64,000 bases of DNA, from assembly GCA_016714165.1 (NCBI GenBank), contig JADJNU010000001.1:2356001-2420000 (forward strand), in the 5' to 3' direction. Below, piece by piece: positions 24,734 through 33,239 of this stretch; the stretch's first letter is position 1; the number at the start of each line of letters is the position of its first letter. The stretch is from Bdellovibrionales bacterium (GTDB lineage Bacteria; Bdellovibrionota; Bdellovibrionia; Bdellovibrionales; UBA1609). The notes under the pieces were generated by a model. The model searched no databases, had not been told where the DNA came from, and was given only the letters and a program-made list of their open reading frames with translations. The translations under genes were made by a program, and so were the position numbers.

Positions 24734-25474
24734 TTATTTTTTTGGCAGATATAGCTTTGTTCCCTTCGCAATCGAAAATTCTTCCAGGTGAGCGGTGAGA
24801 TCGCTTCCCGCTCCATTTGAGTAAACAACATGGCTGTGAATAGCAGTATCCGGATGGGTGAGTTTTCCTACTGCGTCACTAGCATAGACTCCCACGACTT
24901 CAGCCGTGATTGTCTTGTACTCACCTTCGTAAGGCAATTGCCTTTTAGATAGACTTTTTTTGTGCAAGCGCGCATGAAGAGGGCACGCACCATTGATTAC
25001 ATGTAAACGCACATTCTGAAGTTCTCCTGCCATCTTAAACATGAAAGGGGTTTTAGGGTTTAATCCCAAGCCTTCTGCAGACTTTCTAAGCCAGCCTTCA
25101 AGCTCTTGTTGGTTCATCGGTTGGCTAGTAACCACTTCAATCCAATCGTCGACTTGAGCACCTACAAACATGGTCGCATGGAGCTGACTGGTATCTACTT
25201 TGCTAGATACGGGTTTACCATCTTGACCGACTGTCGAAATAATGGTCCTGCGATCAACAATCGTAACCTCCCCCGCTAGACCCGCTAGCGCACCAATTCC
25301 CAAGTAGTTGGCTTTGTTCGAGAGGTCGACCAAATTGACTCTGCCCTCTGATCGTTGCTGACCCAAGGCCTCACGCATCGACCCGTATTGCTCAATCGGT
25401 CTGTTGGTTGATGCGCAACTAATCAAGAGTACACTGAGGGTGAACGCGCTAAAGAGAGTGCTTAATTGTTTCAT
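24734..25474 (-). CDS. Lipoprotein resembling alpha-acetolactate decarboxylase
   Basis: A 246-residue protein with a lipobox (V-L-L-I-S-C, lipidated Cys near residue 20). The fold-defining stretch G-I-G-A-L-A-G-L-A-G-E-V-T-I-V-D (about 59-74) and the late I-H-S-H-V-V-Y motif resemble acetolactate decarboxylase, where His residues bind zinc. A membrane-anchored exported form is unusual for that enzyme, so the reaction is uncertain and another exported function is possible. A strong palindrome lies just upstream. Confidence 0.6.
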   Translation of the reverse strand: MKQLSTLFSAFTLSVLLISCASTNRPIEQYGSMREALGQQRSEGRVNLVDLSNKANYLGIGALAGLAGEVTIVDRRTIISTVGQDGKPVSSKVDTSQLHATMFVGAQVDDWIEVVTSQPMNQQELEGWLRKSAEGLGLNPKTPFMFKMAGELQNVRLHVINGACPLHARLHKKSLSKRQLPYEGEYKTITAEVVGVYASDAVGKLTHPDTAIHSHVVYSNGAGSDLTAHLEEFSIAKGTKLYLPKK

Positions 25475-25484
25475 AGTTATATCC

Positions 25485-25498
25485 TAACAATATTGTTA
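25485..25498. promoter_or_regulatory. Palindromic operator candidate upstream of the lipoprotein gene
   Basis: TAACAATATTGTTA is a perfect 14-bp palindrome 11 bases upstream of the lipoprotein start. A wider pair ATAGTTA (25473-25479) and TAACTAT (25497-25503) overlaps it. This is a likely repressor site; the regulator is not identifiable here. Confidence 0.5.
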
Positions 25499-25672
25499 AC
25501 TATAAATCACGGGAGCATCTCAAAGATGCTCTCGTGATACGACGTATTGCAGTGTGTGGCAGAGGTGTTTTTAATACAATTTAATTGAGTATTTTTAGGT
25601 AGTTAGCCTGCCGTTGGCCTCGTTGGGCCTCATATAAATACTAAATATTGAGAATAGGTTGGGAACAAGCTC

Positions 25673-25692
25673 ACATTTTAGCGAGGAAATGT
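25673..25692. promoter_or_regulatory. AbiEi operator candidate, inverted repeat 1
   Basis: ACATTTT and AAATGT flank a short centre, inside a longer stem GCTCACATTT / AAATGTGAGC (25669-25696). The same core recurs 49 bases downstream. Paired inverted repeats upstream of abiE genes are the known binding sites of the antitoxin AbiEi. Confidence 0.6.
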
Positions 25693-25721
25693 GAGCTTCG
25701 GCCAAATCATGGTGAAAAACG

Positions 25722-25741
25722 ACATTTTCTCAAGGAAATGT
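25722..25741. promoter_or_regulatory. AbiEi operator candidate, inverted repeat 2
   Basis: ACATTTT, 7 bases, AAATGT: the same core as inverted repeat 1 (both contain AGGAAATGT on the right arm). It ends 25 bases before the abiEi start codon. Confidence 0.6.
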
Positions 25742-25765
25742 TAAATTTCACACCATCCTATTCCT

Positions 25766-26347
25766 ATGAATAAAATCCAAGAAACCAAACTTAAAAGCTC
25801 GGCATTTTTACTCTTGCGCAGGCCAATGAGCTTGGGATTAGCCAACAAAGCCTCTCTAAACTTGTGAAGCAGGAAAAAAATCAAAAGAATTGATCGTGGG
25901 ATATTTCTTCACCCCGAAGCTAACCTTGGCCGTGAATACGATTTTCAAATTGCTTAAGCTAAACTTGGCCCCGATGCGGTGATTGGTGGGCTGTCCGCCC
26001 TTTTCTATTACAACCTCGCTGAGCAGGTTCCCAAACAAACATGGGTGCTGGTGCCACCTCATAAAATAACAAGTAATCGCTCTTACCGCTTGATTAGAAC
26101 ACAGACACCACTTGATAAAGGCATCGTGAATGGAAATGGTTATAAAATTGTTTCTATTGAACGGGCCATTGTAGAGGCTTTTAAACTCGCAAGTAAAATG
26201 GGTGAACGAACAGCGATCAAGGCTTGCCGACTGGCTATTCAACAAAGACAAACAACACTTAAAAAAATTGGAACGATGGCGAAGGAACTCGGCCTTACCA
26301 CTAATTTTAATAAATACTCCGAAGCCATCATAGGATCATTACAATGA
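25766..26347 (+). pseudogene. abiEi: AbiEi-type antitoxin of a type IV toxin-antitoxin system, broken
   Basis: Read across three frames, the region encodes a typical AbiEi protein: an N-terminal winged helix (K-L-K, L-G-I-F-T-L-A-Q-A-N-E-L-G-I-S-Q-Q-S-L-S-K-L), then R-G-I-F-L-H-P-E-A, the G-G-L-S-A-L-F-Y-Y-N-L block and the C-terminal antitoxin domain with S-I-E-R-A-I-V-E-A-F-K. There is a frame change near 25797, another near 25880 and an in-frame TAA near 25957. Only the C-terminal part (from about 25979) remains as one open frame, and it overlaps the next gene by 4 bases. The antitoxin is unlikely to be made in full. Confidence 0.75.
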
Positions 26348-27103
26348 CCACAAAAGCAAAAGGCACATCCATAAGACAAAAAATCATCGACCTTGGAAAG
26401 AAAACAGATGTTGACCCACGGGATCTTGAAACCCTCTTTATGATTGAGCGATTGGTGGCCCGTTTGGTGACCGACAAAAAGTTAGCGAGCCGTTTAGTTT
26501 TCAAAGGTGGATTTGTTGGAATAAAAATTTATGAATCGCCACGATATACCGTGGATCTGGATGCCTTGCTTGTAAAGGCTGATATTGAAAGCACATTAGA
26601 ACTTGTAAAGGCAAATGCAGAGAAAGATTTGAATGATGGGGTGTGGTTCCGTTTTGAGAATCAAATCAATCTTGCGACCCAAGGCGAATACGGTGGCATC
26701 CGTCATTCATATAGAGCAGGCATTGGTGAAGTTTTAAAAAATTTAAAAAAAGCACAAGTTATCCATTTTGATTTGGGAATTGGCGATCCGATAACTCCGG
26801 GGCCACTGCAAAAACAAACCCCGTCCTTACTTACGGGAAATGATGAAATCAGTTGGGCGGTTTATCCTATTGAAACTATCTGTGCGGAAAAACTCCATGC
26901 CTTGATTTCCCACGGCGATCAAAATTCCCGCTCCAAAGATGTACATGACCTTGCGATTTTTTACCCAAGGTAGATGGGCCAACATTAAAACAGGCTCTAA
27001 AAAATTGCTTTGAATTTCGTTCTACCGATTTGCCTAAATCTTTTCATGCTGATATTAAGAATTTAAATACTGATTGGCTTGAGCGTGGTTGGGCCAGTGC
27101 TAC
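26344..27103 (+). pseudogene. abiEii: AbiEii-type nucleotidyltransferase toxin, frameshifted and truncated
   Basis: The open frame (26344-26973) encodes 209 residues with the nucleotidyltransferase motif F-K-G-G-F-V-G-I-K-I-Y-E-S-P-R-Y-T-V-D-L-D and the P-I-E-T-I-C-A-E-K-L-H-A-L and R-S-K-D-V-H-D-L motifs of AbiEii. At the T6 run 26957-26962 the frame changes; one added T would continue it as L-P-K-V-D-G-P-T-L-K-Q-A-L and further, until the IS3 element cuts it at 27104. The C-terminal domain is therefore lost. The catalytic motifs are intact, but the toxin is probably dead, which would explain survival without a complete antitoxin. Confidence 0.75.
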
Positions 27104-27168
27104 CGACCTGCCCGGGCTAACCAGGTCCAATCTTTGTGTTAAGATGGGCCTCAAGACGGAGGTCAAAA

Positions 27169-27447
27169 ATGGCGAGAAAGCGCTATACCCCAGAAGAAAT
27201 TATCCAACATTTACGAACTGTTGAACTTGAGCAAGGCAAGGGCTCAAGCCTCGATCAAGCCGCCAAAAAAGTGGGGGTTACATCCCAAACTATCGTGCGT
27301 TGGCGCAATGAGTTCGGAGGACTCAAGGTGGATCAAGCTAAGAAACTCAAGGAACTCGAAAGGGAGAACGCCCGGCTCAAGCGCTTGGTGGCCGATCAGG
27401 CTCTTGATATGGCTATTTTGAAAGACGTGGCCGAGGGAAACTTCTAA
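27169..27447 (+). CDS. IS3-family transposase OrfA
   Basis: A 92-residue helix-turn-helix protein (K-R-Y-T-P-E-E-I-I, then S-L-D-Q-A-A-K-K-V-G-V-T-S-Q-T-I-V-R-W-R) with a C-terminal leucine zipper (L-K-E-L-E-R-E-N-A-R-L-K-R-L-V-A). GGAGG precedes the ATG. Near its end the heptamer G-GGA-AAC (27435-27441) lies in frame as a minus-1 slippery site, so an OrfAB fusion would be made by programmed frameshifting as usual for IS3. OrfA itself is intact. Confidence 0.85.
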   Translation: MARKRYTPEEIIQHLRTVELEQGKGSSLDQAAKKVGVTSQTIVRWRNEFGGLKVDQAKKLKELERENARLKRLVADQALDMAILKDVAEGNF

Positions 27448-28289
27448 GCCCGATCAGGCGACGTGAAGCGGTTTCTCATGCGATGGAAAGTTATCGTGTG
27501 AGTGAGCGCCGCGCCTGCAAGGTTATCGGGCAAGCTCGAACAACACAGAGATACCGACCCAGTACCGATGAAGAAAAGGAGAAACTTCGAGAGCGAGTCA
27601 TCGAGCTGGCTACGGAGTATGGACGCTACGGTTATCGTCAAGTCACCAGTTTGATGAACAACGAGGTGGAAAGTGGGAAAAGACGCTGTGTTTACTATTT
27701 GGCAAGAAGAAGGTTTACAGGTGCCACAGAAGCAACCTAAGCGACGACGGCTGTGGCTTGCCGATGGATCTTGTATCAGGCTTAGGCCTGAGTATCCGAA
27801 CCATGTTTGGTCTTACGACTTCGTTCAAGATAGGACTCATGATGGGAGACCCTTCAGGATTTGAACCTCATCGACGAATACACCAAGGAGTGTCTCGCGT
27901 CCTTTACAAAGCGCAGGATCCGCTCGCAGGATGTTATCCTCGTACTTGCGGAACTGTTTTTGACCAAGGGAATTCCGAAGCATATTCGATCTGACAATGG
28001 CCCGGAATTCATCGCCAAGAAGTTGATCCATTGGCTTAAACAACTGGAAGTAGCTCCTTTATTCATCGAGCCAGGAAGTCCTTGGGAGAACGGCTATTGT
28101 GAATCATTCAATGGGAAAATGAGATACGAGTTTTTAAACGGAGAGATATTTTACTCGCTATTCGAAGCACAAGTTTTGATTGAGAAATGGAGGGTACATT
28201 ACAACACTGTGAGACCGCATTCGAGCTTGGGAGGAAGACCTCCAGCACCGGAAACTTTTCAACCAACGTTAAACATACTTGCAGTGTGA
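27438..28289 (+). pseudogene. IS3-family transposase OrfB with two frame changes
   Basis: The DDE transposase can be read in three pieces. The first piece (S-P-I-R-R-R-E-A-V to S-L-M-N-N-E) changes frame near 27665. The middle piece holds W-K-V-G-K-D and the first catalytic Asp (W-S-Y-D-F-V) and changes frame near 27861, where a T is missing. The last piece holds the second Asp (I-R-S-D-N-G-P-E-F) and the Glu (E-N-G-Y-C-E-S-F-N). All three catalytic residues survive but no full-length protein can be made. Confidence 0.78.
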
Positions 28290-28326
28290 GTTGAACTTAT
28301 GTAGTGGTACTAAAACTCCCGGCTGG

Positions 28327-28923
28327 TCAGTGATCCATTTTATCGATGACCATTTGAATGGTCTCCGAGTCAATTCCCGCCTTGCGCATCAGTTGCCGAA
28401 CTTTTTCGAAATCATCCGAGTCAATCGCCTCAAAAAACGCATCAACCTTGCCGACCTCTGCCAGTCGCTCAAGAATAAGACTTCCCTCTAACTCATCTTC
28501 ATTCATCTTGAAATCTTGTACAGCTGGATATTCCTCTTCGTATTTTTCACCTTCACAACCAAAATATGAAACCACTCTCTTGGTAAAATCGACATCATAA
28601 CTTACGACTCCTGCTTTCCATGTGGCCGCCAAAAATTCGGGAAATGTACTTTTCCCAGCTTGATCAACTCGCAACACTTGGATAAGAGCTTCTTGGTTAA
28701 ACTTTGGTACGTCCACAGCACCACTAACCAGCGGCACACCTTGCATAACAACAGGACCATCCTTTGTTAAAAACAAACTCTGGCAAGAGGGAAGTGACCA
28801 AAAATTTCGTGTCACACCTGATTGCCGCAATACTTCGGCAAAATATGGAAATCCACCAACTTTAGGTCGAATTTTCATTGCAAACTTCTGTGCCTCTATC
28901 AAATTTTCAATCGCTTTACTCAT
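28327..28923 (-). CDS. DUF1398 family protein with extra C-terminal segment
   Basis: A 198-residue protein. Residues 1 to about 130 match DUF1398 (YbcV-like): I-R-P-K-V-G-G-F-P-Y-F-A-E-V-L-R-Q-S-G-V-T-R-N, L-P-S-C-Q-S-L, F-P-E-F-L-A-A-T-W-K-A-G-V and E-E-Y-P-A-V. The remaining 65 or so residues are acidic helices not usual for the family. The stop codon is formed by the last bases of the neighbouring IS3 element, so the natural C-terminus may have been altered. Function unknown. Its 5' region is duplicated at 618-720. Confidence 0.75.
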   Translation of the reverse strand: MSKAIENLIEAQKFAMKIRPKVGGFPYFAEVLRQSGVTRNFWSLPSCQSLFLTKDGPVVMQGVPLVSGAVDVPKFNQEALIQVLRVDQAGKSTFPEFLAATWKAGVVSYDVDFTKRVVSYFGCEGEKYEEEYPAVQDFKMNEDELEGSLILERLAEVGKVDAFFEAIDSDDFEKVRQLMRKAGIDSETIQMVIDKMDH

Positions 28924-29015
28924 ATTTAATTGTTATTTTATTTTCTCAAATTAGTCGAGCTTTCATCGAAAACTATTTTCTGATTTGCTTGAATTCCAGG
29001 CGACAATCCGGATTC

Positions 29016-29591
29016 TCAAAGACTGAGCTTGGTGGCAGCGAATGCTCCGATGCGAACACGTGTTCGTTCGCGCTTCAAATTGTGTTTAGGTGACTCCAGT
29101 AGAGCGATCAATTTTTTTAACGTATTGATATTTCTGACGGTTCCACCGCTTCTTGGTAATTGAAGTTTTGACCTACCCATCCCATTTTTGAAATAGATGA
29201 AAATCTCCCTCTTGCCATAATGCACCGATTCGCCGGTCGGACATTCGAGATATTTCTGATTCTGTTTAATGGTGCCATTCTGAAAAAAAATGCCAACTTT
29301 CGCATTCTCCTTTTTTTTGAATGGGTTGGAACCAAGTGTTTCCTTTAGTTCCTTTTCTGAGCGCAAAACAACGTCAATATGTTTTTTCAGTCTTTTTGCC
29401 AAACTTGTTTCTAGCGATTGCAAAATGTCTTTCTTGGACTTCGCAGTTTCAAAGATTACATTTCCGCTTTGGATGTAAGTTACTATTGATTTGAATTCCA
29501 ATTTTTCACAGATCGAAACCAAATCTTTCATTGGCAGCTTGCTGTGTCCACCAACGTTAATTCCTCGAATCAAAGCTACAAATTTATTCAT
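29016..29591 (-). CDS. DUF1697 family protein
   Basis: A 191-residue protein with the DUF1697 hallmark start A-L-I-R-G-I-N-V-G-G-H-S-K-L-P-M-K-D-L and the strand-turn Y-I-Q-S-G-N-V-I-F-E. The rest shows the family's R-S-E-K-E-L and N-P-F-K blocks and a T-V-R-N-I-N-T-L-K-K-L end. Members are small cytoplasmic proteins of unknown function, often found in accessory DNA. A GTG at 29597 is a possible alternative start. Confidence 0.82.
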   Translation of the reverse strand: MNKFVALIRGINVGGHSKLPMKDLVSICEKLEFKSIVTYIQSGNVIFETAKSKKDILQSLETSLAKRLKKHIDVVLRSEKELKETLGSNPFKKKENAKVGIFFQNGTIKQNQKYLECPTGESVHYGKREIFIYFKNGMGRSKLQLPRSGGTVRNINTLKKLIALLESPKHNLKRERTRVRIGAFAATKLSL

Positions 29592-29641
29592 AATCACCCA
29601 TCTTTGTTGAAGAACCTTGATGAGTTCTCCTATTTAGGAAA

Positions 29642-29653
29642 ATGGTGGAGGTG
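29642..29653. repeat. tmRNA 3'-end-like 12-mer, copy 2
   Basis: ATGGTGGAGGTG, one base different from copy 3 over 12 bases. It lies 51 bases upstream of the DUF1697 start. Bases 29592-29812 otherwise hold nothing I can call a gene. Confidence 0.35.
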
Positions 29654-29812
29654 TTCAAGACCCCACCAAGTTGTTGAAATCATTACACTCAAAGTCGTGC
29701 AGGTCAAATTCGGTTCAACTTTGAATCAATTGTTTGTGTTTTTAAAGTGGGATGACGCGGGAACAAAAATGAAGTTGAACTAATCATTTATGTTCGCGCC
29801 TTGATCTAGCCC

Positions 29813-30457
29813 TCAGGATTTCTCGAAGATTATGTGAGTTGCGTTTTCACCGCTGGCGTTTTCTTTTACGGAGTAGCCCAACTTTACTAGATTAAGTCCA
29901 ACAAATAGATTCTCACCAGCACCGAGCGGTTTTGGAGAAACAGCAAGATGCATATAATCTACCAAGCCTTTAGACAAATACTGCCGAATCACCGAAACGC
30001 CGCCATTGAGACGGATATCTTTTCCGCTTGCAGCCTTTTGCGCTTGTTTAAGTGCGGATTCAATTCCGTCCGTGATGAAATAAAATATAGTTCCGCCTTC
30101 CATTTCAATCGGCTTTCGCTCGTGGTGTGTTAATACAAAAACCGGCGAATGGTACGGGGGATTAGGTCCCCACCAGCCCTTCCACTCCACATCTTTCCAA
30201 GGTCCACGAATGGGGTCGAACATATTACGTCCCATTATGTTCGCACCAATTCCTTCAAACCCACGCGAGGCATATTTATTATCGATGCCGGTCGTGCCGC
30301 CAACCTGACCTATCATTTTATGGAACGTGAGTGTCGGTCGAAACCATTCCATTATGGTCATGCCATTCTGGCCGAGCGGATTTTCGAGATTTTGATTTGG
30401 ACCAGCTCCATATCCATCCAGGGATATTGAAAAACTCTCTACGCGCAGGCGGCTCAT
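29813..30457 (-). CDS. RibD/dihydrofolate reductase-like protein
   Basis: A 214-residue protein of the RibD C-terminal/DHFR-like superfamily: S-I-S-L-D-G-Y at the start, G-A-N-I-M-G-R-N-M-F-D near 75, P-V-F-V-L-T-H-H-E-R, G-G-V-S-V-I-R-Q-Y-L near 155 and an L-G-A-G-E-N-L-F end block. These proteins bind NADPH; the natural substrate of stand-alone copies is unknown. GGAGA precedes the ATG at 30457, chosen over 30472. Confidence 0.82.
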   Translation of the reverse strand: MSRLRVESFSISLDGYGAGPNQNLENPLGQNGMTIMEWFRPTLTFHKMIGQVGGTTGIDNKYASRGFEGIGANIMGRNMFDPIRGPWKDVEWKGWWGPNPPYHSPVFVLTHHERKPIEMEGGTIFYFITDGIESALKQAQKAASGKDIRLNGGVSVIRQYLSKGLVDYMHLAVSPKPLGAGENLFVGLNLVKLGYSVKENASGENATHIIFEKS

Positions 30458-30527
30458 ATATTCTCCGAACAAATATATATTCAGTTTTCAGAATTTTGTC
30501 TTACGTTGTTAGCCAACGCAAGACCAA

Positions 30528-30540
30528 ATGGTGGAGGCGG
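30528..30540. repeat. tmRNA 3'-end-like 12-mer, copy 3
   Basis: ATGGTGGAGGCGG. Its reverse complement ends CCGCCTCCACCAT, the usual 3' terminus of many tmRNA genes with CCA. A sequence GGTGTCC...TTGTGTCC follows at about 30584-30601, but I see no integrase gene. Confidence 0.4.
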
Positions 30541-30659
30541 AGTCGCTTCCTCAACTACTTGATACTACTTCAGTGATTTTTTGGTGTCCATGTTGTGTCC
30601 GTATTTTGATGGTAGAAATTAGGGAAATCGGTCGGGATACCACGGGAAATGGCGGGAAA

Positions 30660-31106
30660 TCATGGCTTGGAATTCAAATAAATATCATTGTCCTTAATTT
30701 CCATCCAATATTCTGGGGTTGCCGTTATTTTAAAATTAAATTGCTCATATAATGTGTGCGCATCTTTTGTTGCCAAACAAATTCGACGAAAGCCTTTCAT
30801 TCTTGAATGGCTCATTATGTATTTCATGAGAGCTTTTGATATGCCCCTTCCTCGGTAGTTAGGGTCAACAATGACGTCACAAAGCCAAGCAAAAGTAGCT
30901 CCGTCAGTGACTACACGGGCAAAGGCCACTTGAACATTTCCTATGTATGCCCCAAAGCATAGCGATCCATTTACTGCGGCCCTGAAAGTTTCCAGAGGAA
31001 TACCCTTGCACCAATAGGCCCCTTTTAAAAGCGCATGTACGAACTCGACTCGCAATAGATTTTTGTCGTCACTAATTTTTATTTCATTATGTGTTCTCAG
31101 TTCCAT
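30660..31106 (-). CDS. GNAT-family N-acetyltransferase
   Basis: A 148-residue acetyltransferase with motif A as D-P-N-Y-R-G-R-G-I-S-K-A-L-M (about 84-97), preceded by W-L-C-D-V-I-V and followed by R-I-C-L-A-T-K-D-A-H-T-L-Y-E-Q-F-N-F. GAGAGG lies 7 bases before the ATG at 31106. The substrate is not predictable. Confidence 0.82.
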   Translation of the reverse strand: MELRTHNEIKISDDKNLLRVEFVHALLKGAYWCKGIPLETFRAAVNGSLCFGAYIGNVQVAFARVVTDGATFAWLCDVIVDPNYRGRGISKALMKYIMSHSRMKGFRRICLATKDAHTLYEQFNFKITATPEYWMEIKDNDIYLNSKP

Positions 31107-31248
31107 AGCCAACCCTCTCGACCCTTTAAGTGCCTGTTATCATATTGATTTTTCTACGATATTTCTAGCCATCAGAGATATAACGATTTTCATTGATTAT
31201 TACACGATAATCATGTAATTAACATCGAATATCGGTATTGGAGGAAAC

Positions 31249-31782
31249 ATGAAGGACTCAAAAATAATCGCGCGACTAGAAACTATATTCAAGTGGTTAG
31301 GATATTTGATGTTGGCGGCAGCTGTGTTTGCGATATTCACTACGGCCAAGGAATTTGCACGCACTGATATTGTTATGCCTGACGGTGTGACTCCAGCGAA
31401 CACAGACATCTTTTATCTCATGCCACAGGTCACAAATTTGATTGTTTTTTTGACGCAAGCATTTTTCGTGTTGCTGGTCAGCCATGTGTTCTCGCTTATA
31501 CGCGGAGGCACAGAAAAGCACTATCAATATGGCCAACGCTTGATGACAGTGACGTGTGTTGGATTTGTCCTGCATGGATTGTTGAGCTTTGGGAGTTGGG
31601 TTCACACAATGCTGACTTTGCCTCCGTCGAATACTTTTTCGGGGTCGATGCAGTATTTAATGACAGTTTCATATTGTGTGTCGGCGTTAGGTCGGTTGAT
31701 GCCAGTGTTGTATGCGATCACAATTTTTGTTTTGTACCGACATTTTGTGAAGATGGTCACGTTTGAGTCTGAAGTGGTGTGA
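31249..31782 (+). CDS. DUF2975-like membrane protein
   Basis: A 177-residue protein with four hydrophobic segments (about 15-35, 62-82, 100-120 and 140-165), the layout of DUF2975 proteins. These commonly sit beside a small Cro/C1-type regulator, as here: the stop touches the start of the HTH gene. GGAGG precedes the ATG. Function unknown, possibly controlled by or controlling the adjacent regulator. Confidence 0.68.
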   Translation: MKDSKIIARLETIFKWLGYLMLAAAVFAIFTTAKEFARTDIVMPDGVTPANTDIFYLMPQVTNLIVFLTQAFFVLLVSHVFSLIRGGTEKHYQYGQRLMTVTCVGFVLHGLLSFGSWVHTMLTLPPSNTFSGSMQYLMTVSYCVSALGRLMPVLYAITIFVLYRHFVKMVTFESEVV

Positions 31783-31784
31783 GT

Positions 31785-32012
31785 ATGGCGATAAAGGTCA
31801 AACTTGCTGTTTTATTGGCTGAGCGACAGATGTTGTTGAAAGACTTGGAGGAAAAAACTGGAATTGCCCTCAATAATCTTTCCGTCCTAAAGACGGATAA
31901 AGCAAAGGCAATCCGTTTTTCAACTCTTGAAGAGCTTTGCAATGCACTGAACTGTCAGCCAGGCGATTTGTTGGAATATGTACCCGATGAAAAGGTAAAG
32001 GAGAGAAAATGA
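31785..32012 (+). CDS. Small Cro/C1-type (YozG-like) transcriptional regulator
   Basis: A 75-residue helix-turn-helix protein: V-K-L-A-V-L-L-A-E-R-Q, L-K-D-L-E-E-K-T-G-I, then the recognition helix N-N-L-S-V-L-K-T, and the family end S-T-L-E-E-L-C-N-A-L-N-C-Q-P-G-D-L-L-E-Y. A GTG at 31779 is an alternative start. It lies between a DUF2975 protein and an exported protein, with overlaps on both sides, so the three form one unit. Confidence 0.82.
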   Translation: MAIKVKLAVLLAERQMLLKDLEEKTGIALNNLSVLKTDKAKAIRFSTLEELCNALNCQPGDLLEYVPDEKVKERK

Positions 32013-32554
32013 GAAAGATGTTTTTATTTTTAACGATATTCCCTGTAGTGTGTTTTGCATCAGAATATGATTTCAAGCTGCATCTGCCATGTGGCCAAAA
32101 TGATGTATGCGCTCAATTTGATTCTGAGAGTGGGCCAGTCTCACTTAGAAAAGAACCCGAAATGGTGATCGGAGAAGTAAATCTTATTTCTGCCGATATT
32201 AACCAAGATAAGTTTGGTCGACCTGAATTAAATTTACAAATGAAGCCCGAAGTTGCCAAACAATTTACGGCTGTTACTGAAAAAGCGATAGGCAGCTCTA
32301 TTGCTATCGTTGTGGGCACGAAAATTGTTTCTCAGCCAAGTGTAATGCAGAAAATTGAAAGCGAAAGTGTGCGAGTTTCATCAGGAATGGGTAAAGAGCC
32401 ATTCTGGAGCAACATACCTTGGATTAAGTCCAAGGCGGCAGAAAAGCGTAATGCTATCGGAGAAGAGAATAATCGGTCGTTGATGATTTATGCGGGTATA
32501 GGCTTTGCCCTGTTGTTGGCGGCACTATGGTTTGTTTTTGGAAGAAAAAAATAA
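32009..32554 (+). CDS. Exported membrane-anchored protein with a SecD P1-head-like domain
   Basis: A 181-residue protein with a signal peptide (residues 1 to about 17) and a single C-terminal membrane anchor (R-S-L-M-I-Y-A-G-I-G-F-A-L-L-L, about 156-177) followed by a basic tail. The middle (P-E-L-N-L-Q-M-K-P-E-V-A-K-Q-F, then S-I-A-I-V-V-G-T-K-I-V-S-Q-P) resembles the head subdomain of SecD. It lacks the rest of SecD and is not part of a sec operon, so its role is unknown. It overlaps the regulator gene by 4 bases. Confidence 0.6.
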   Translation: MRKMFLFLTIFPVVCFASEYDFKLHLPCGQNDVCAQFDSESGPVSLRKEPEMVIGEVNLISADINQDKFGRPELNLQMKPEVAKQFTAVTEKAIGSSIAIVVGTKIVSQPSVMQKIESESVRVSSGMGKEPFWSNIPWIKSKAAEKRNAIGEENNRSLMIYAGIGFALLLAALWFVFGRKK

Positions 32555-33239
32555 ACTTACTTAGATAAGCAAATTGCGAAATTATTTTTGATTAAGTGTC
32601 CATCCCATCTGCCGATTCCCAGCCGAAAAGTGTCCAAACTTTTCGGGAAACATAGGGACAGCCCTGCTTTCAACTTCTAAACTTCAACTATTTCTGGGGC
32701 TAGCTCACCCATTCGCATTAAAGAAGGAACTAGAAAAACAACTTAAGTGGTTCTTTAGAATCACCGAAGCAGGGAGGCAAGAGGCTGACGTAGTCTAGGA
32801 TTACAACTCACCGCTCCTTGGTAGCAATTAACCGTGAGTCAATACGCGCGACGGTTTTTTGAAGATCCAGTGTTCGTTAATTTTTCTCCTTAAACTCCTT
32901 CCGTCGAGATCGACTCGGCTCACTTCGGCTCGCGCCAATAAGGGCGCAAAAGCCGGAGCAGTAGACGAGTTTGTTAATTTATTCAGCTCGGCCGTTAGGA
33001 CGCTCTTTTCCCCAATTTTTATTTATATCTTCTTTTGAAGACAAGTCTCCGCCGATACCCCATTAGCTTAAAAATGGGTGAATCGACACCTGGCACTGGA
33101 AGTACAACAATGTTAATCCACATTCAGCACTAGGAATGAAATCTCCGATTGAATTTGCAAAGGAACAGGAATCTATGTTAGCAAGCTAACGCCACCTGAC
33201 TCAGGTTACTCGACCTACAGAATCTTGGGCCAACCGCCG
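32555..33239. other. Gene-free stretch with a possible insertion-sequence end
   Basis: No convincing gene lies here. Bases about 32596-32670 contain AAGTGTCC, a GATTCCCAGCCGAAAAGTGTCC-like stretch and AGGGACA, which recall the ends of IS21-type elements; this is weak. The rest shows no repeats or open frames with coding character. Confidence 0.3.

Larger units (their letters stand above)
27104..28329 (+). mobile_element. IS3-family insertion sequence (IS407-like), degenerate
   Basis: About 1226 bp, a usual IS3 length, with orfA and orfB on the plus strand. Imperfect terminal inverted repeats are visible: CGACCTGCCCGGG at the left end and, reversed, TGACCAGCCGGGA at the right end. I see no matching 4-base target duplication (left flank CTAC, right flank GTGA), so the element may have been left by a deletion or recombination. 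It truncates abiEii on the left. Its right end supplies the stop codon of the DUF1398 gene. orfB has two frame changes, so the element is not autonomous. Confidence 0.75.

Noticed and set aside
29544..29783. Plus-strand 79-codon ORF
   Set aside because: It starts inside the DUF1697 gene, covers the short repeat and shows no coding character.
24151..31112. Integron cassette array (GNAT, DUF1697, DHFR-like genes on one strand)
   Set aside because: No attC-like core sites or integrase were found between the genes.
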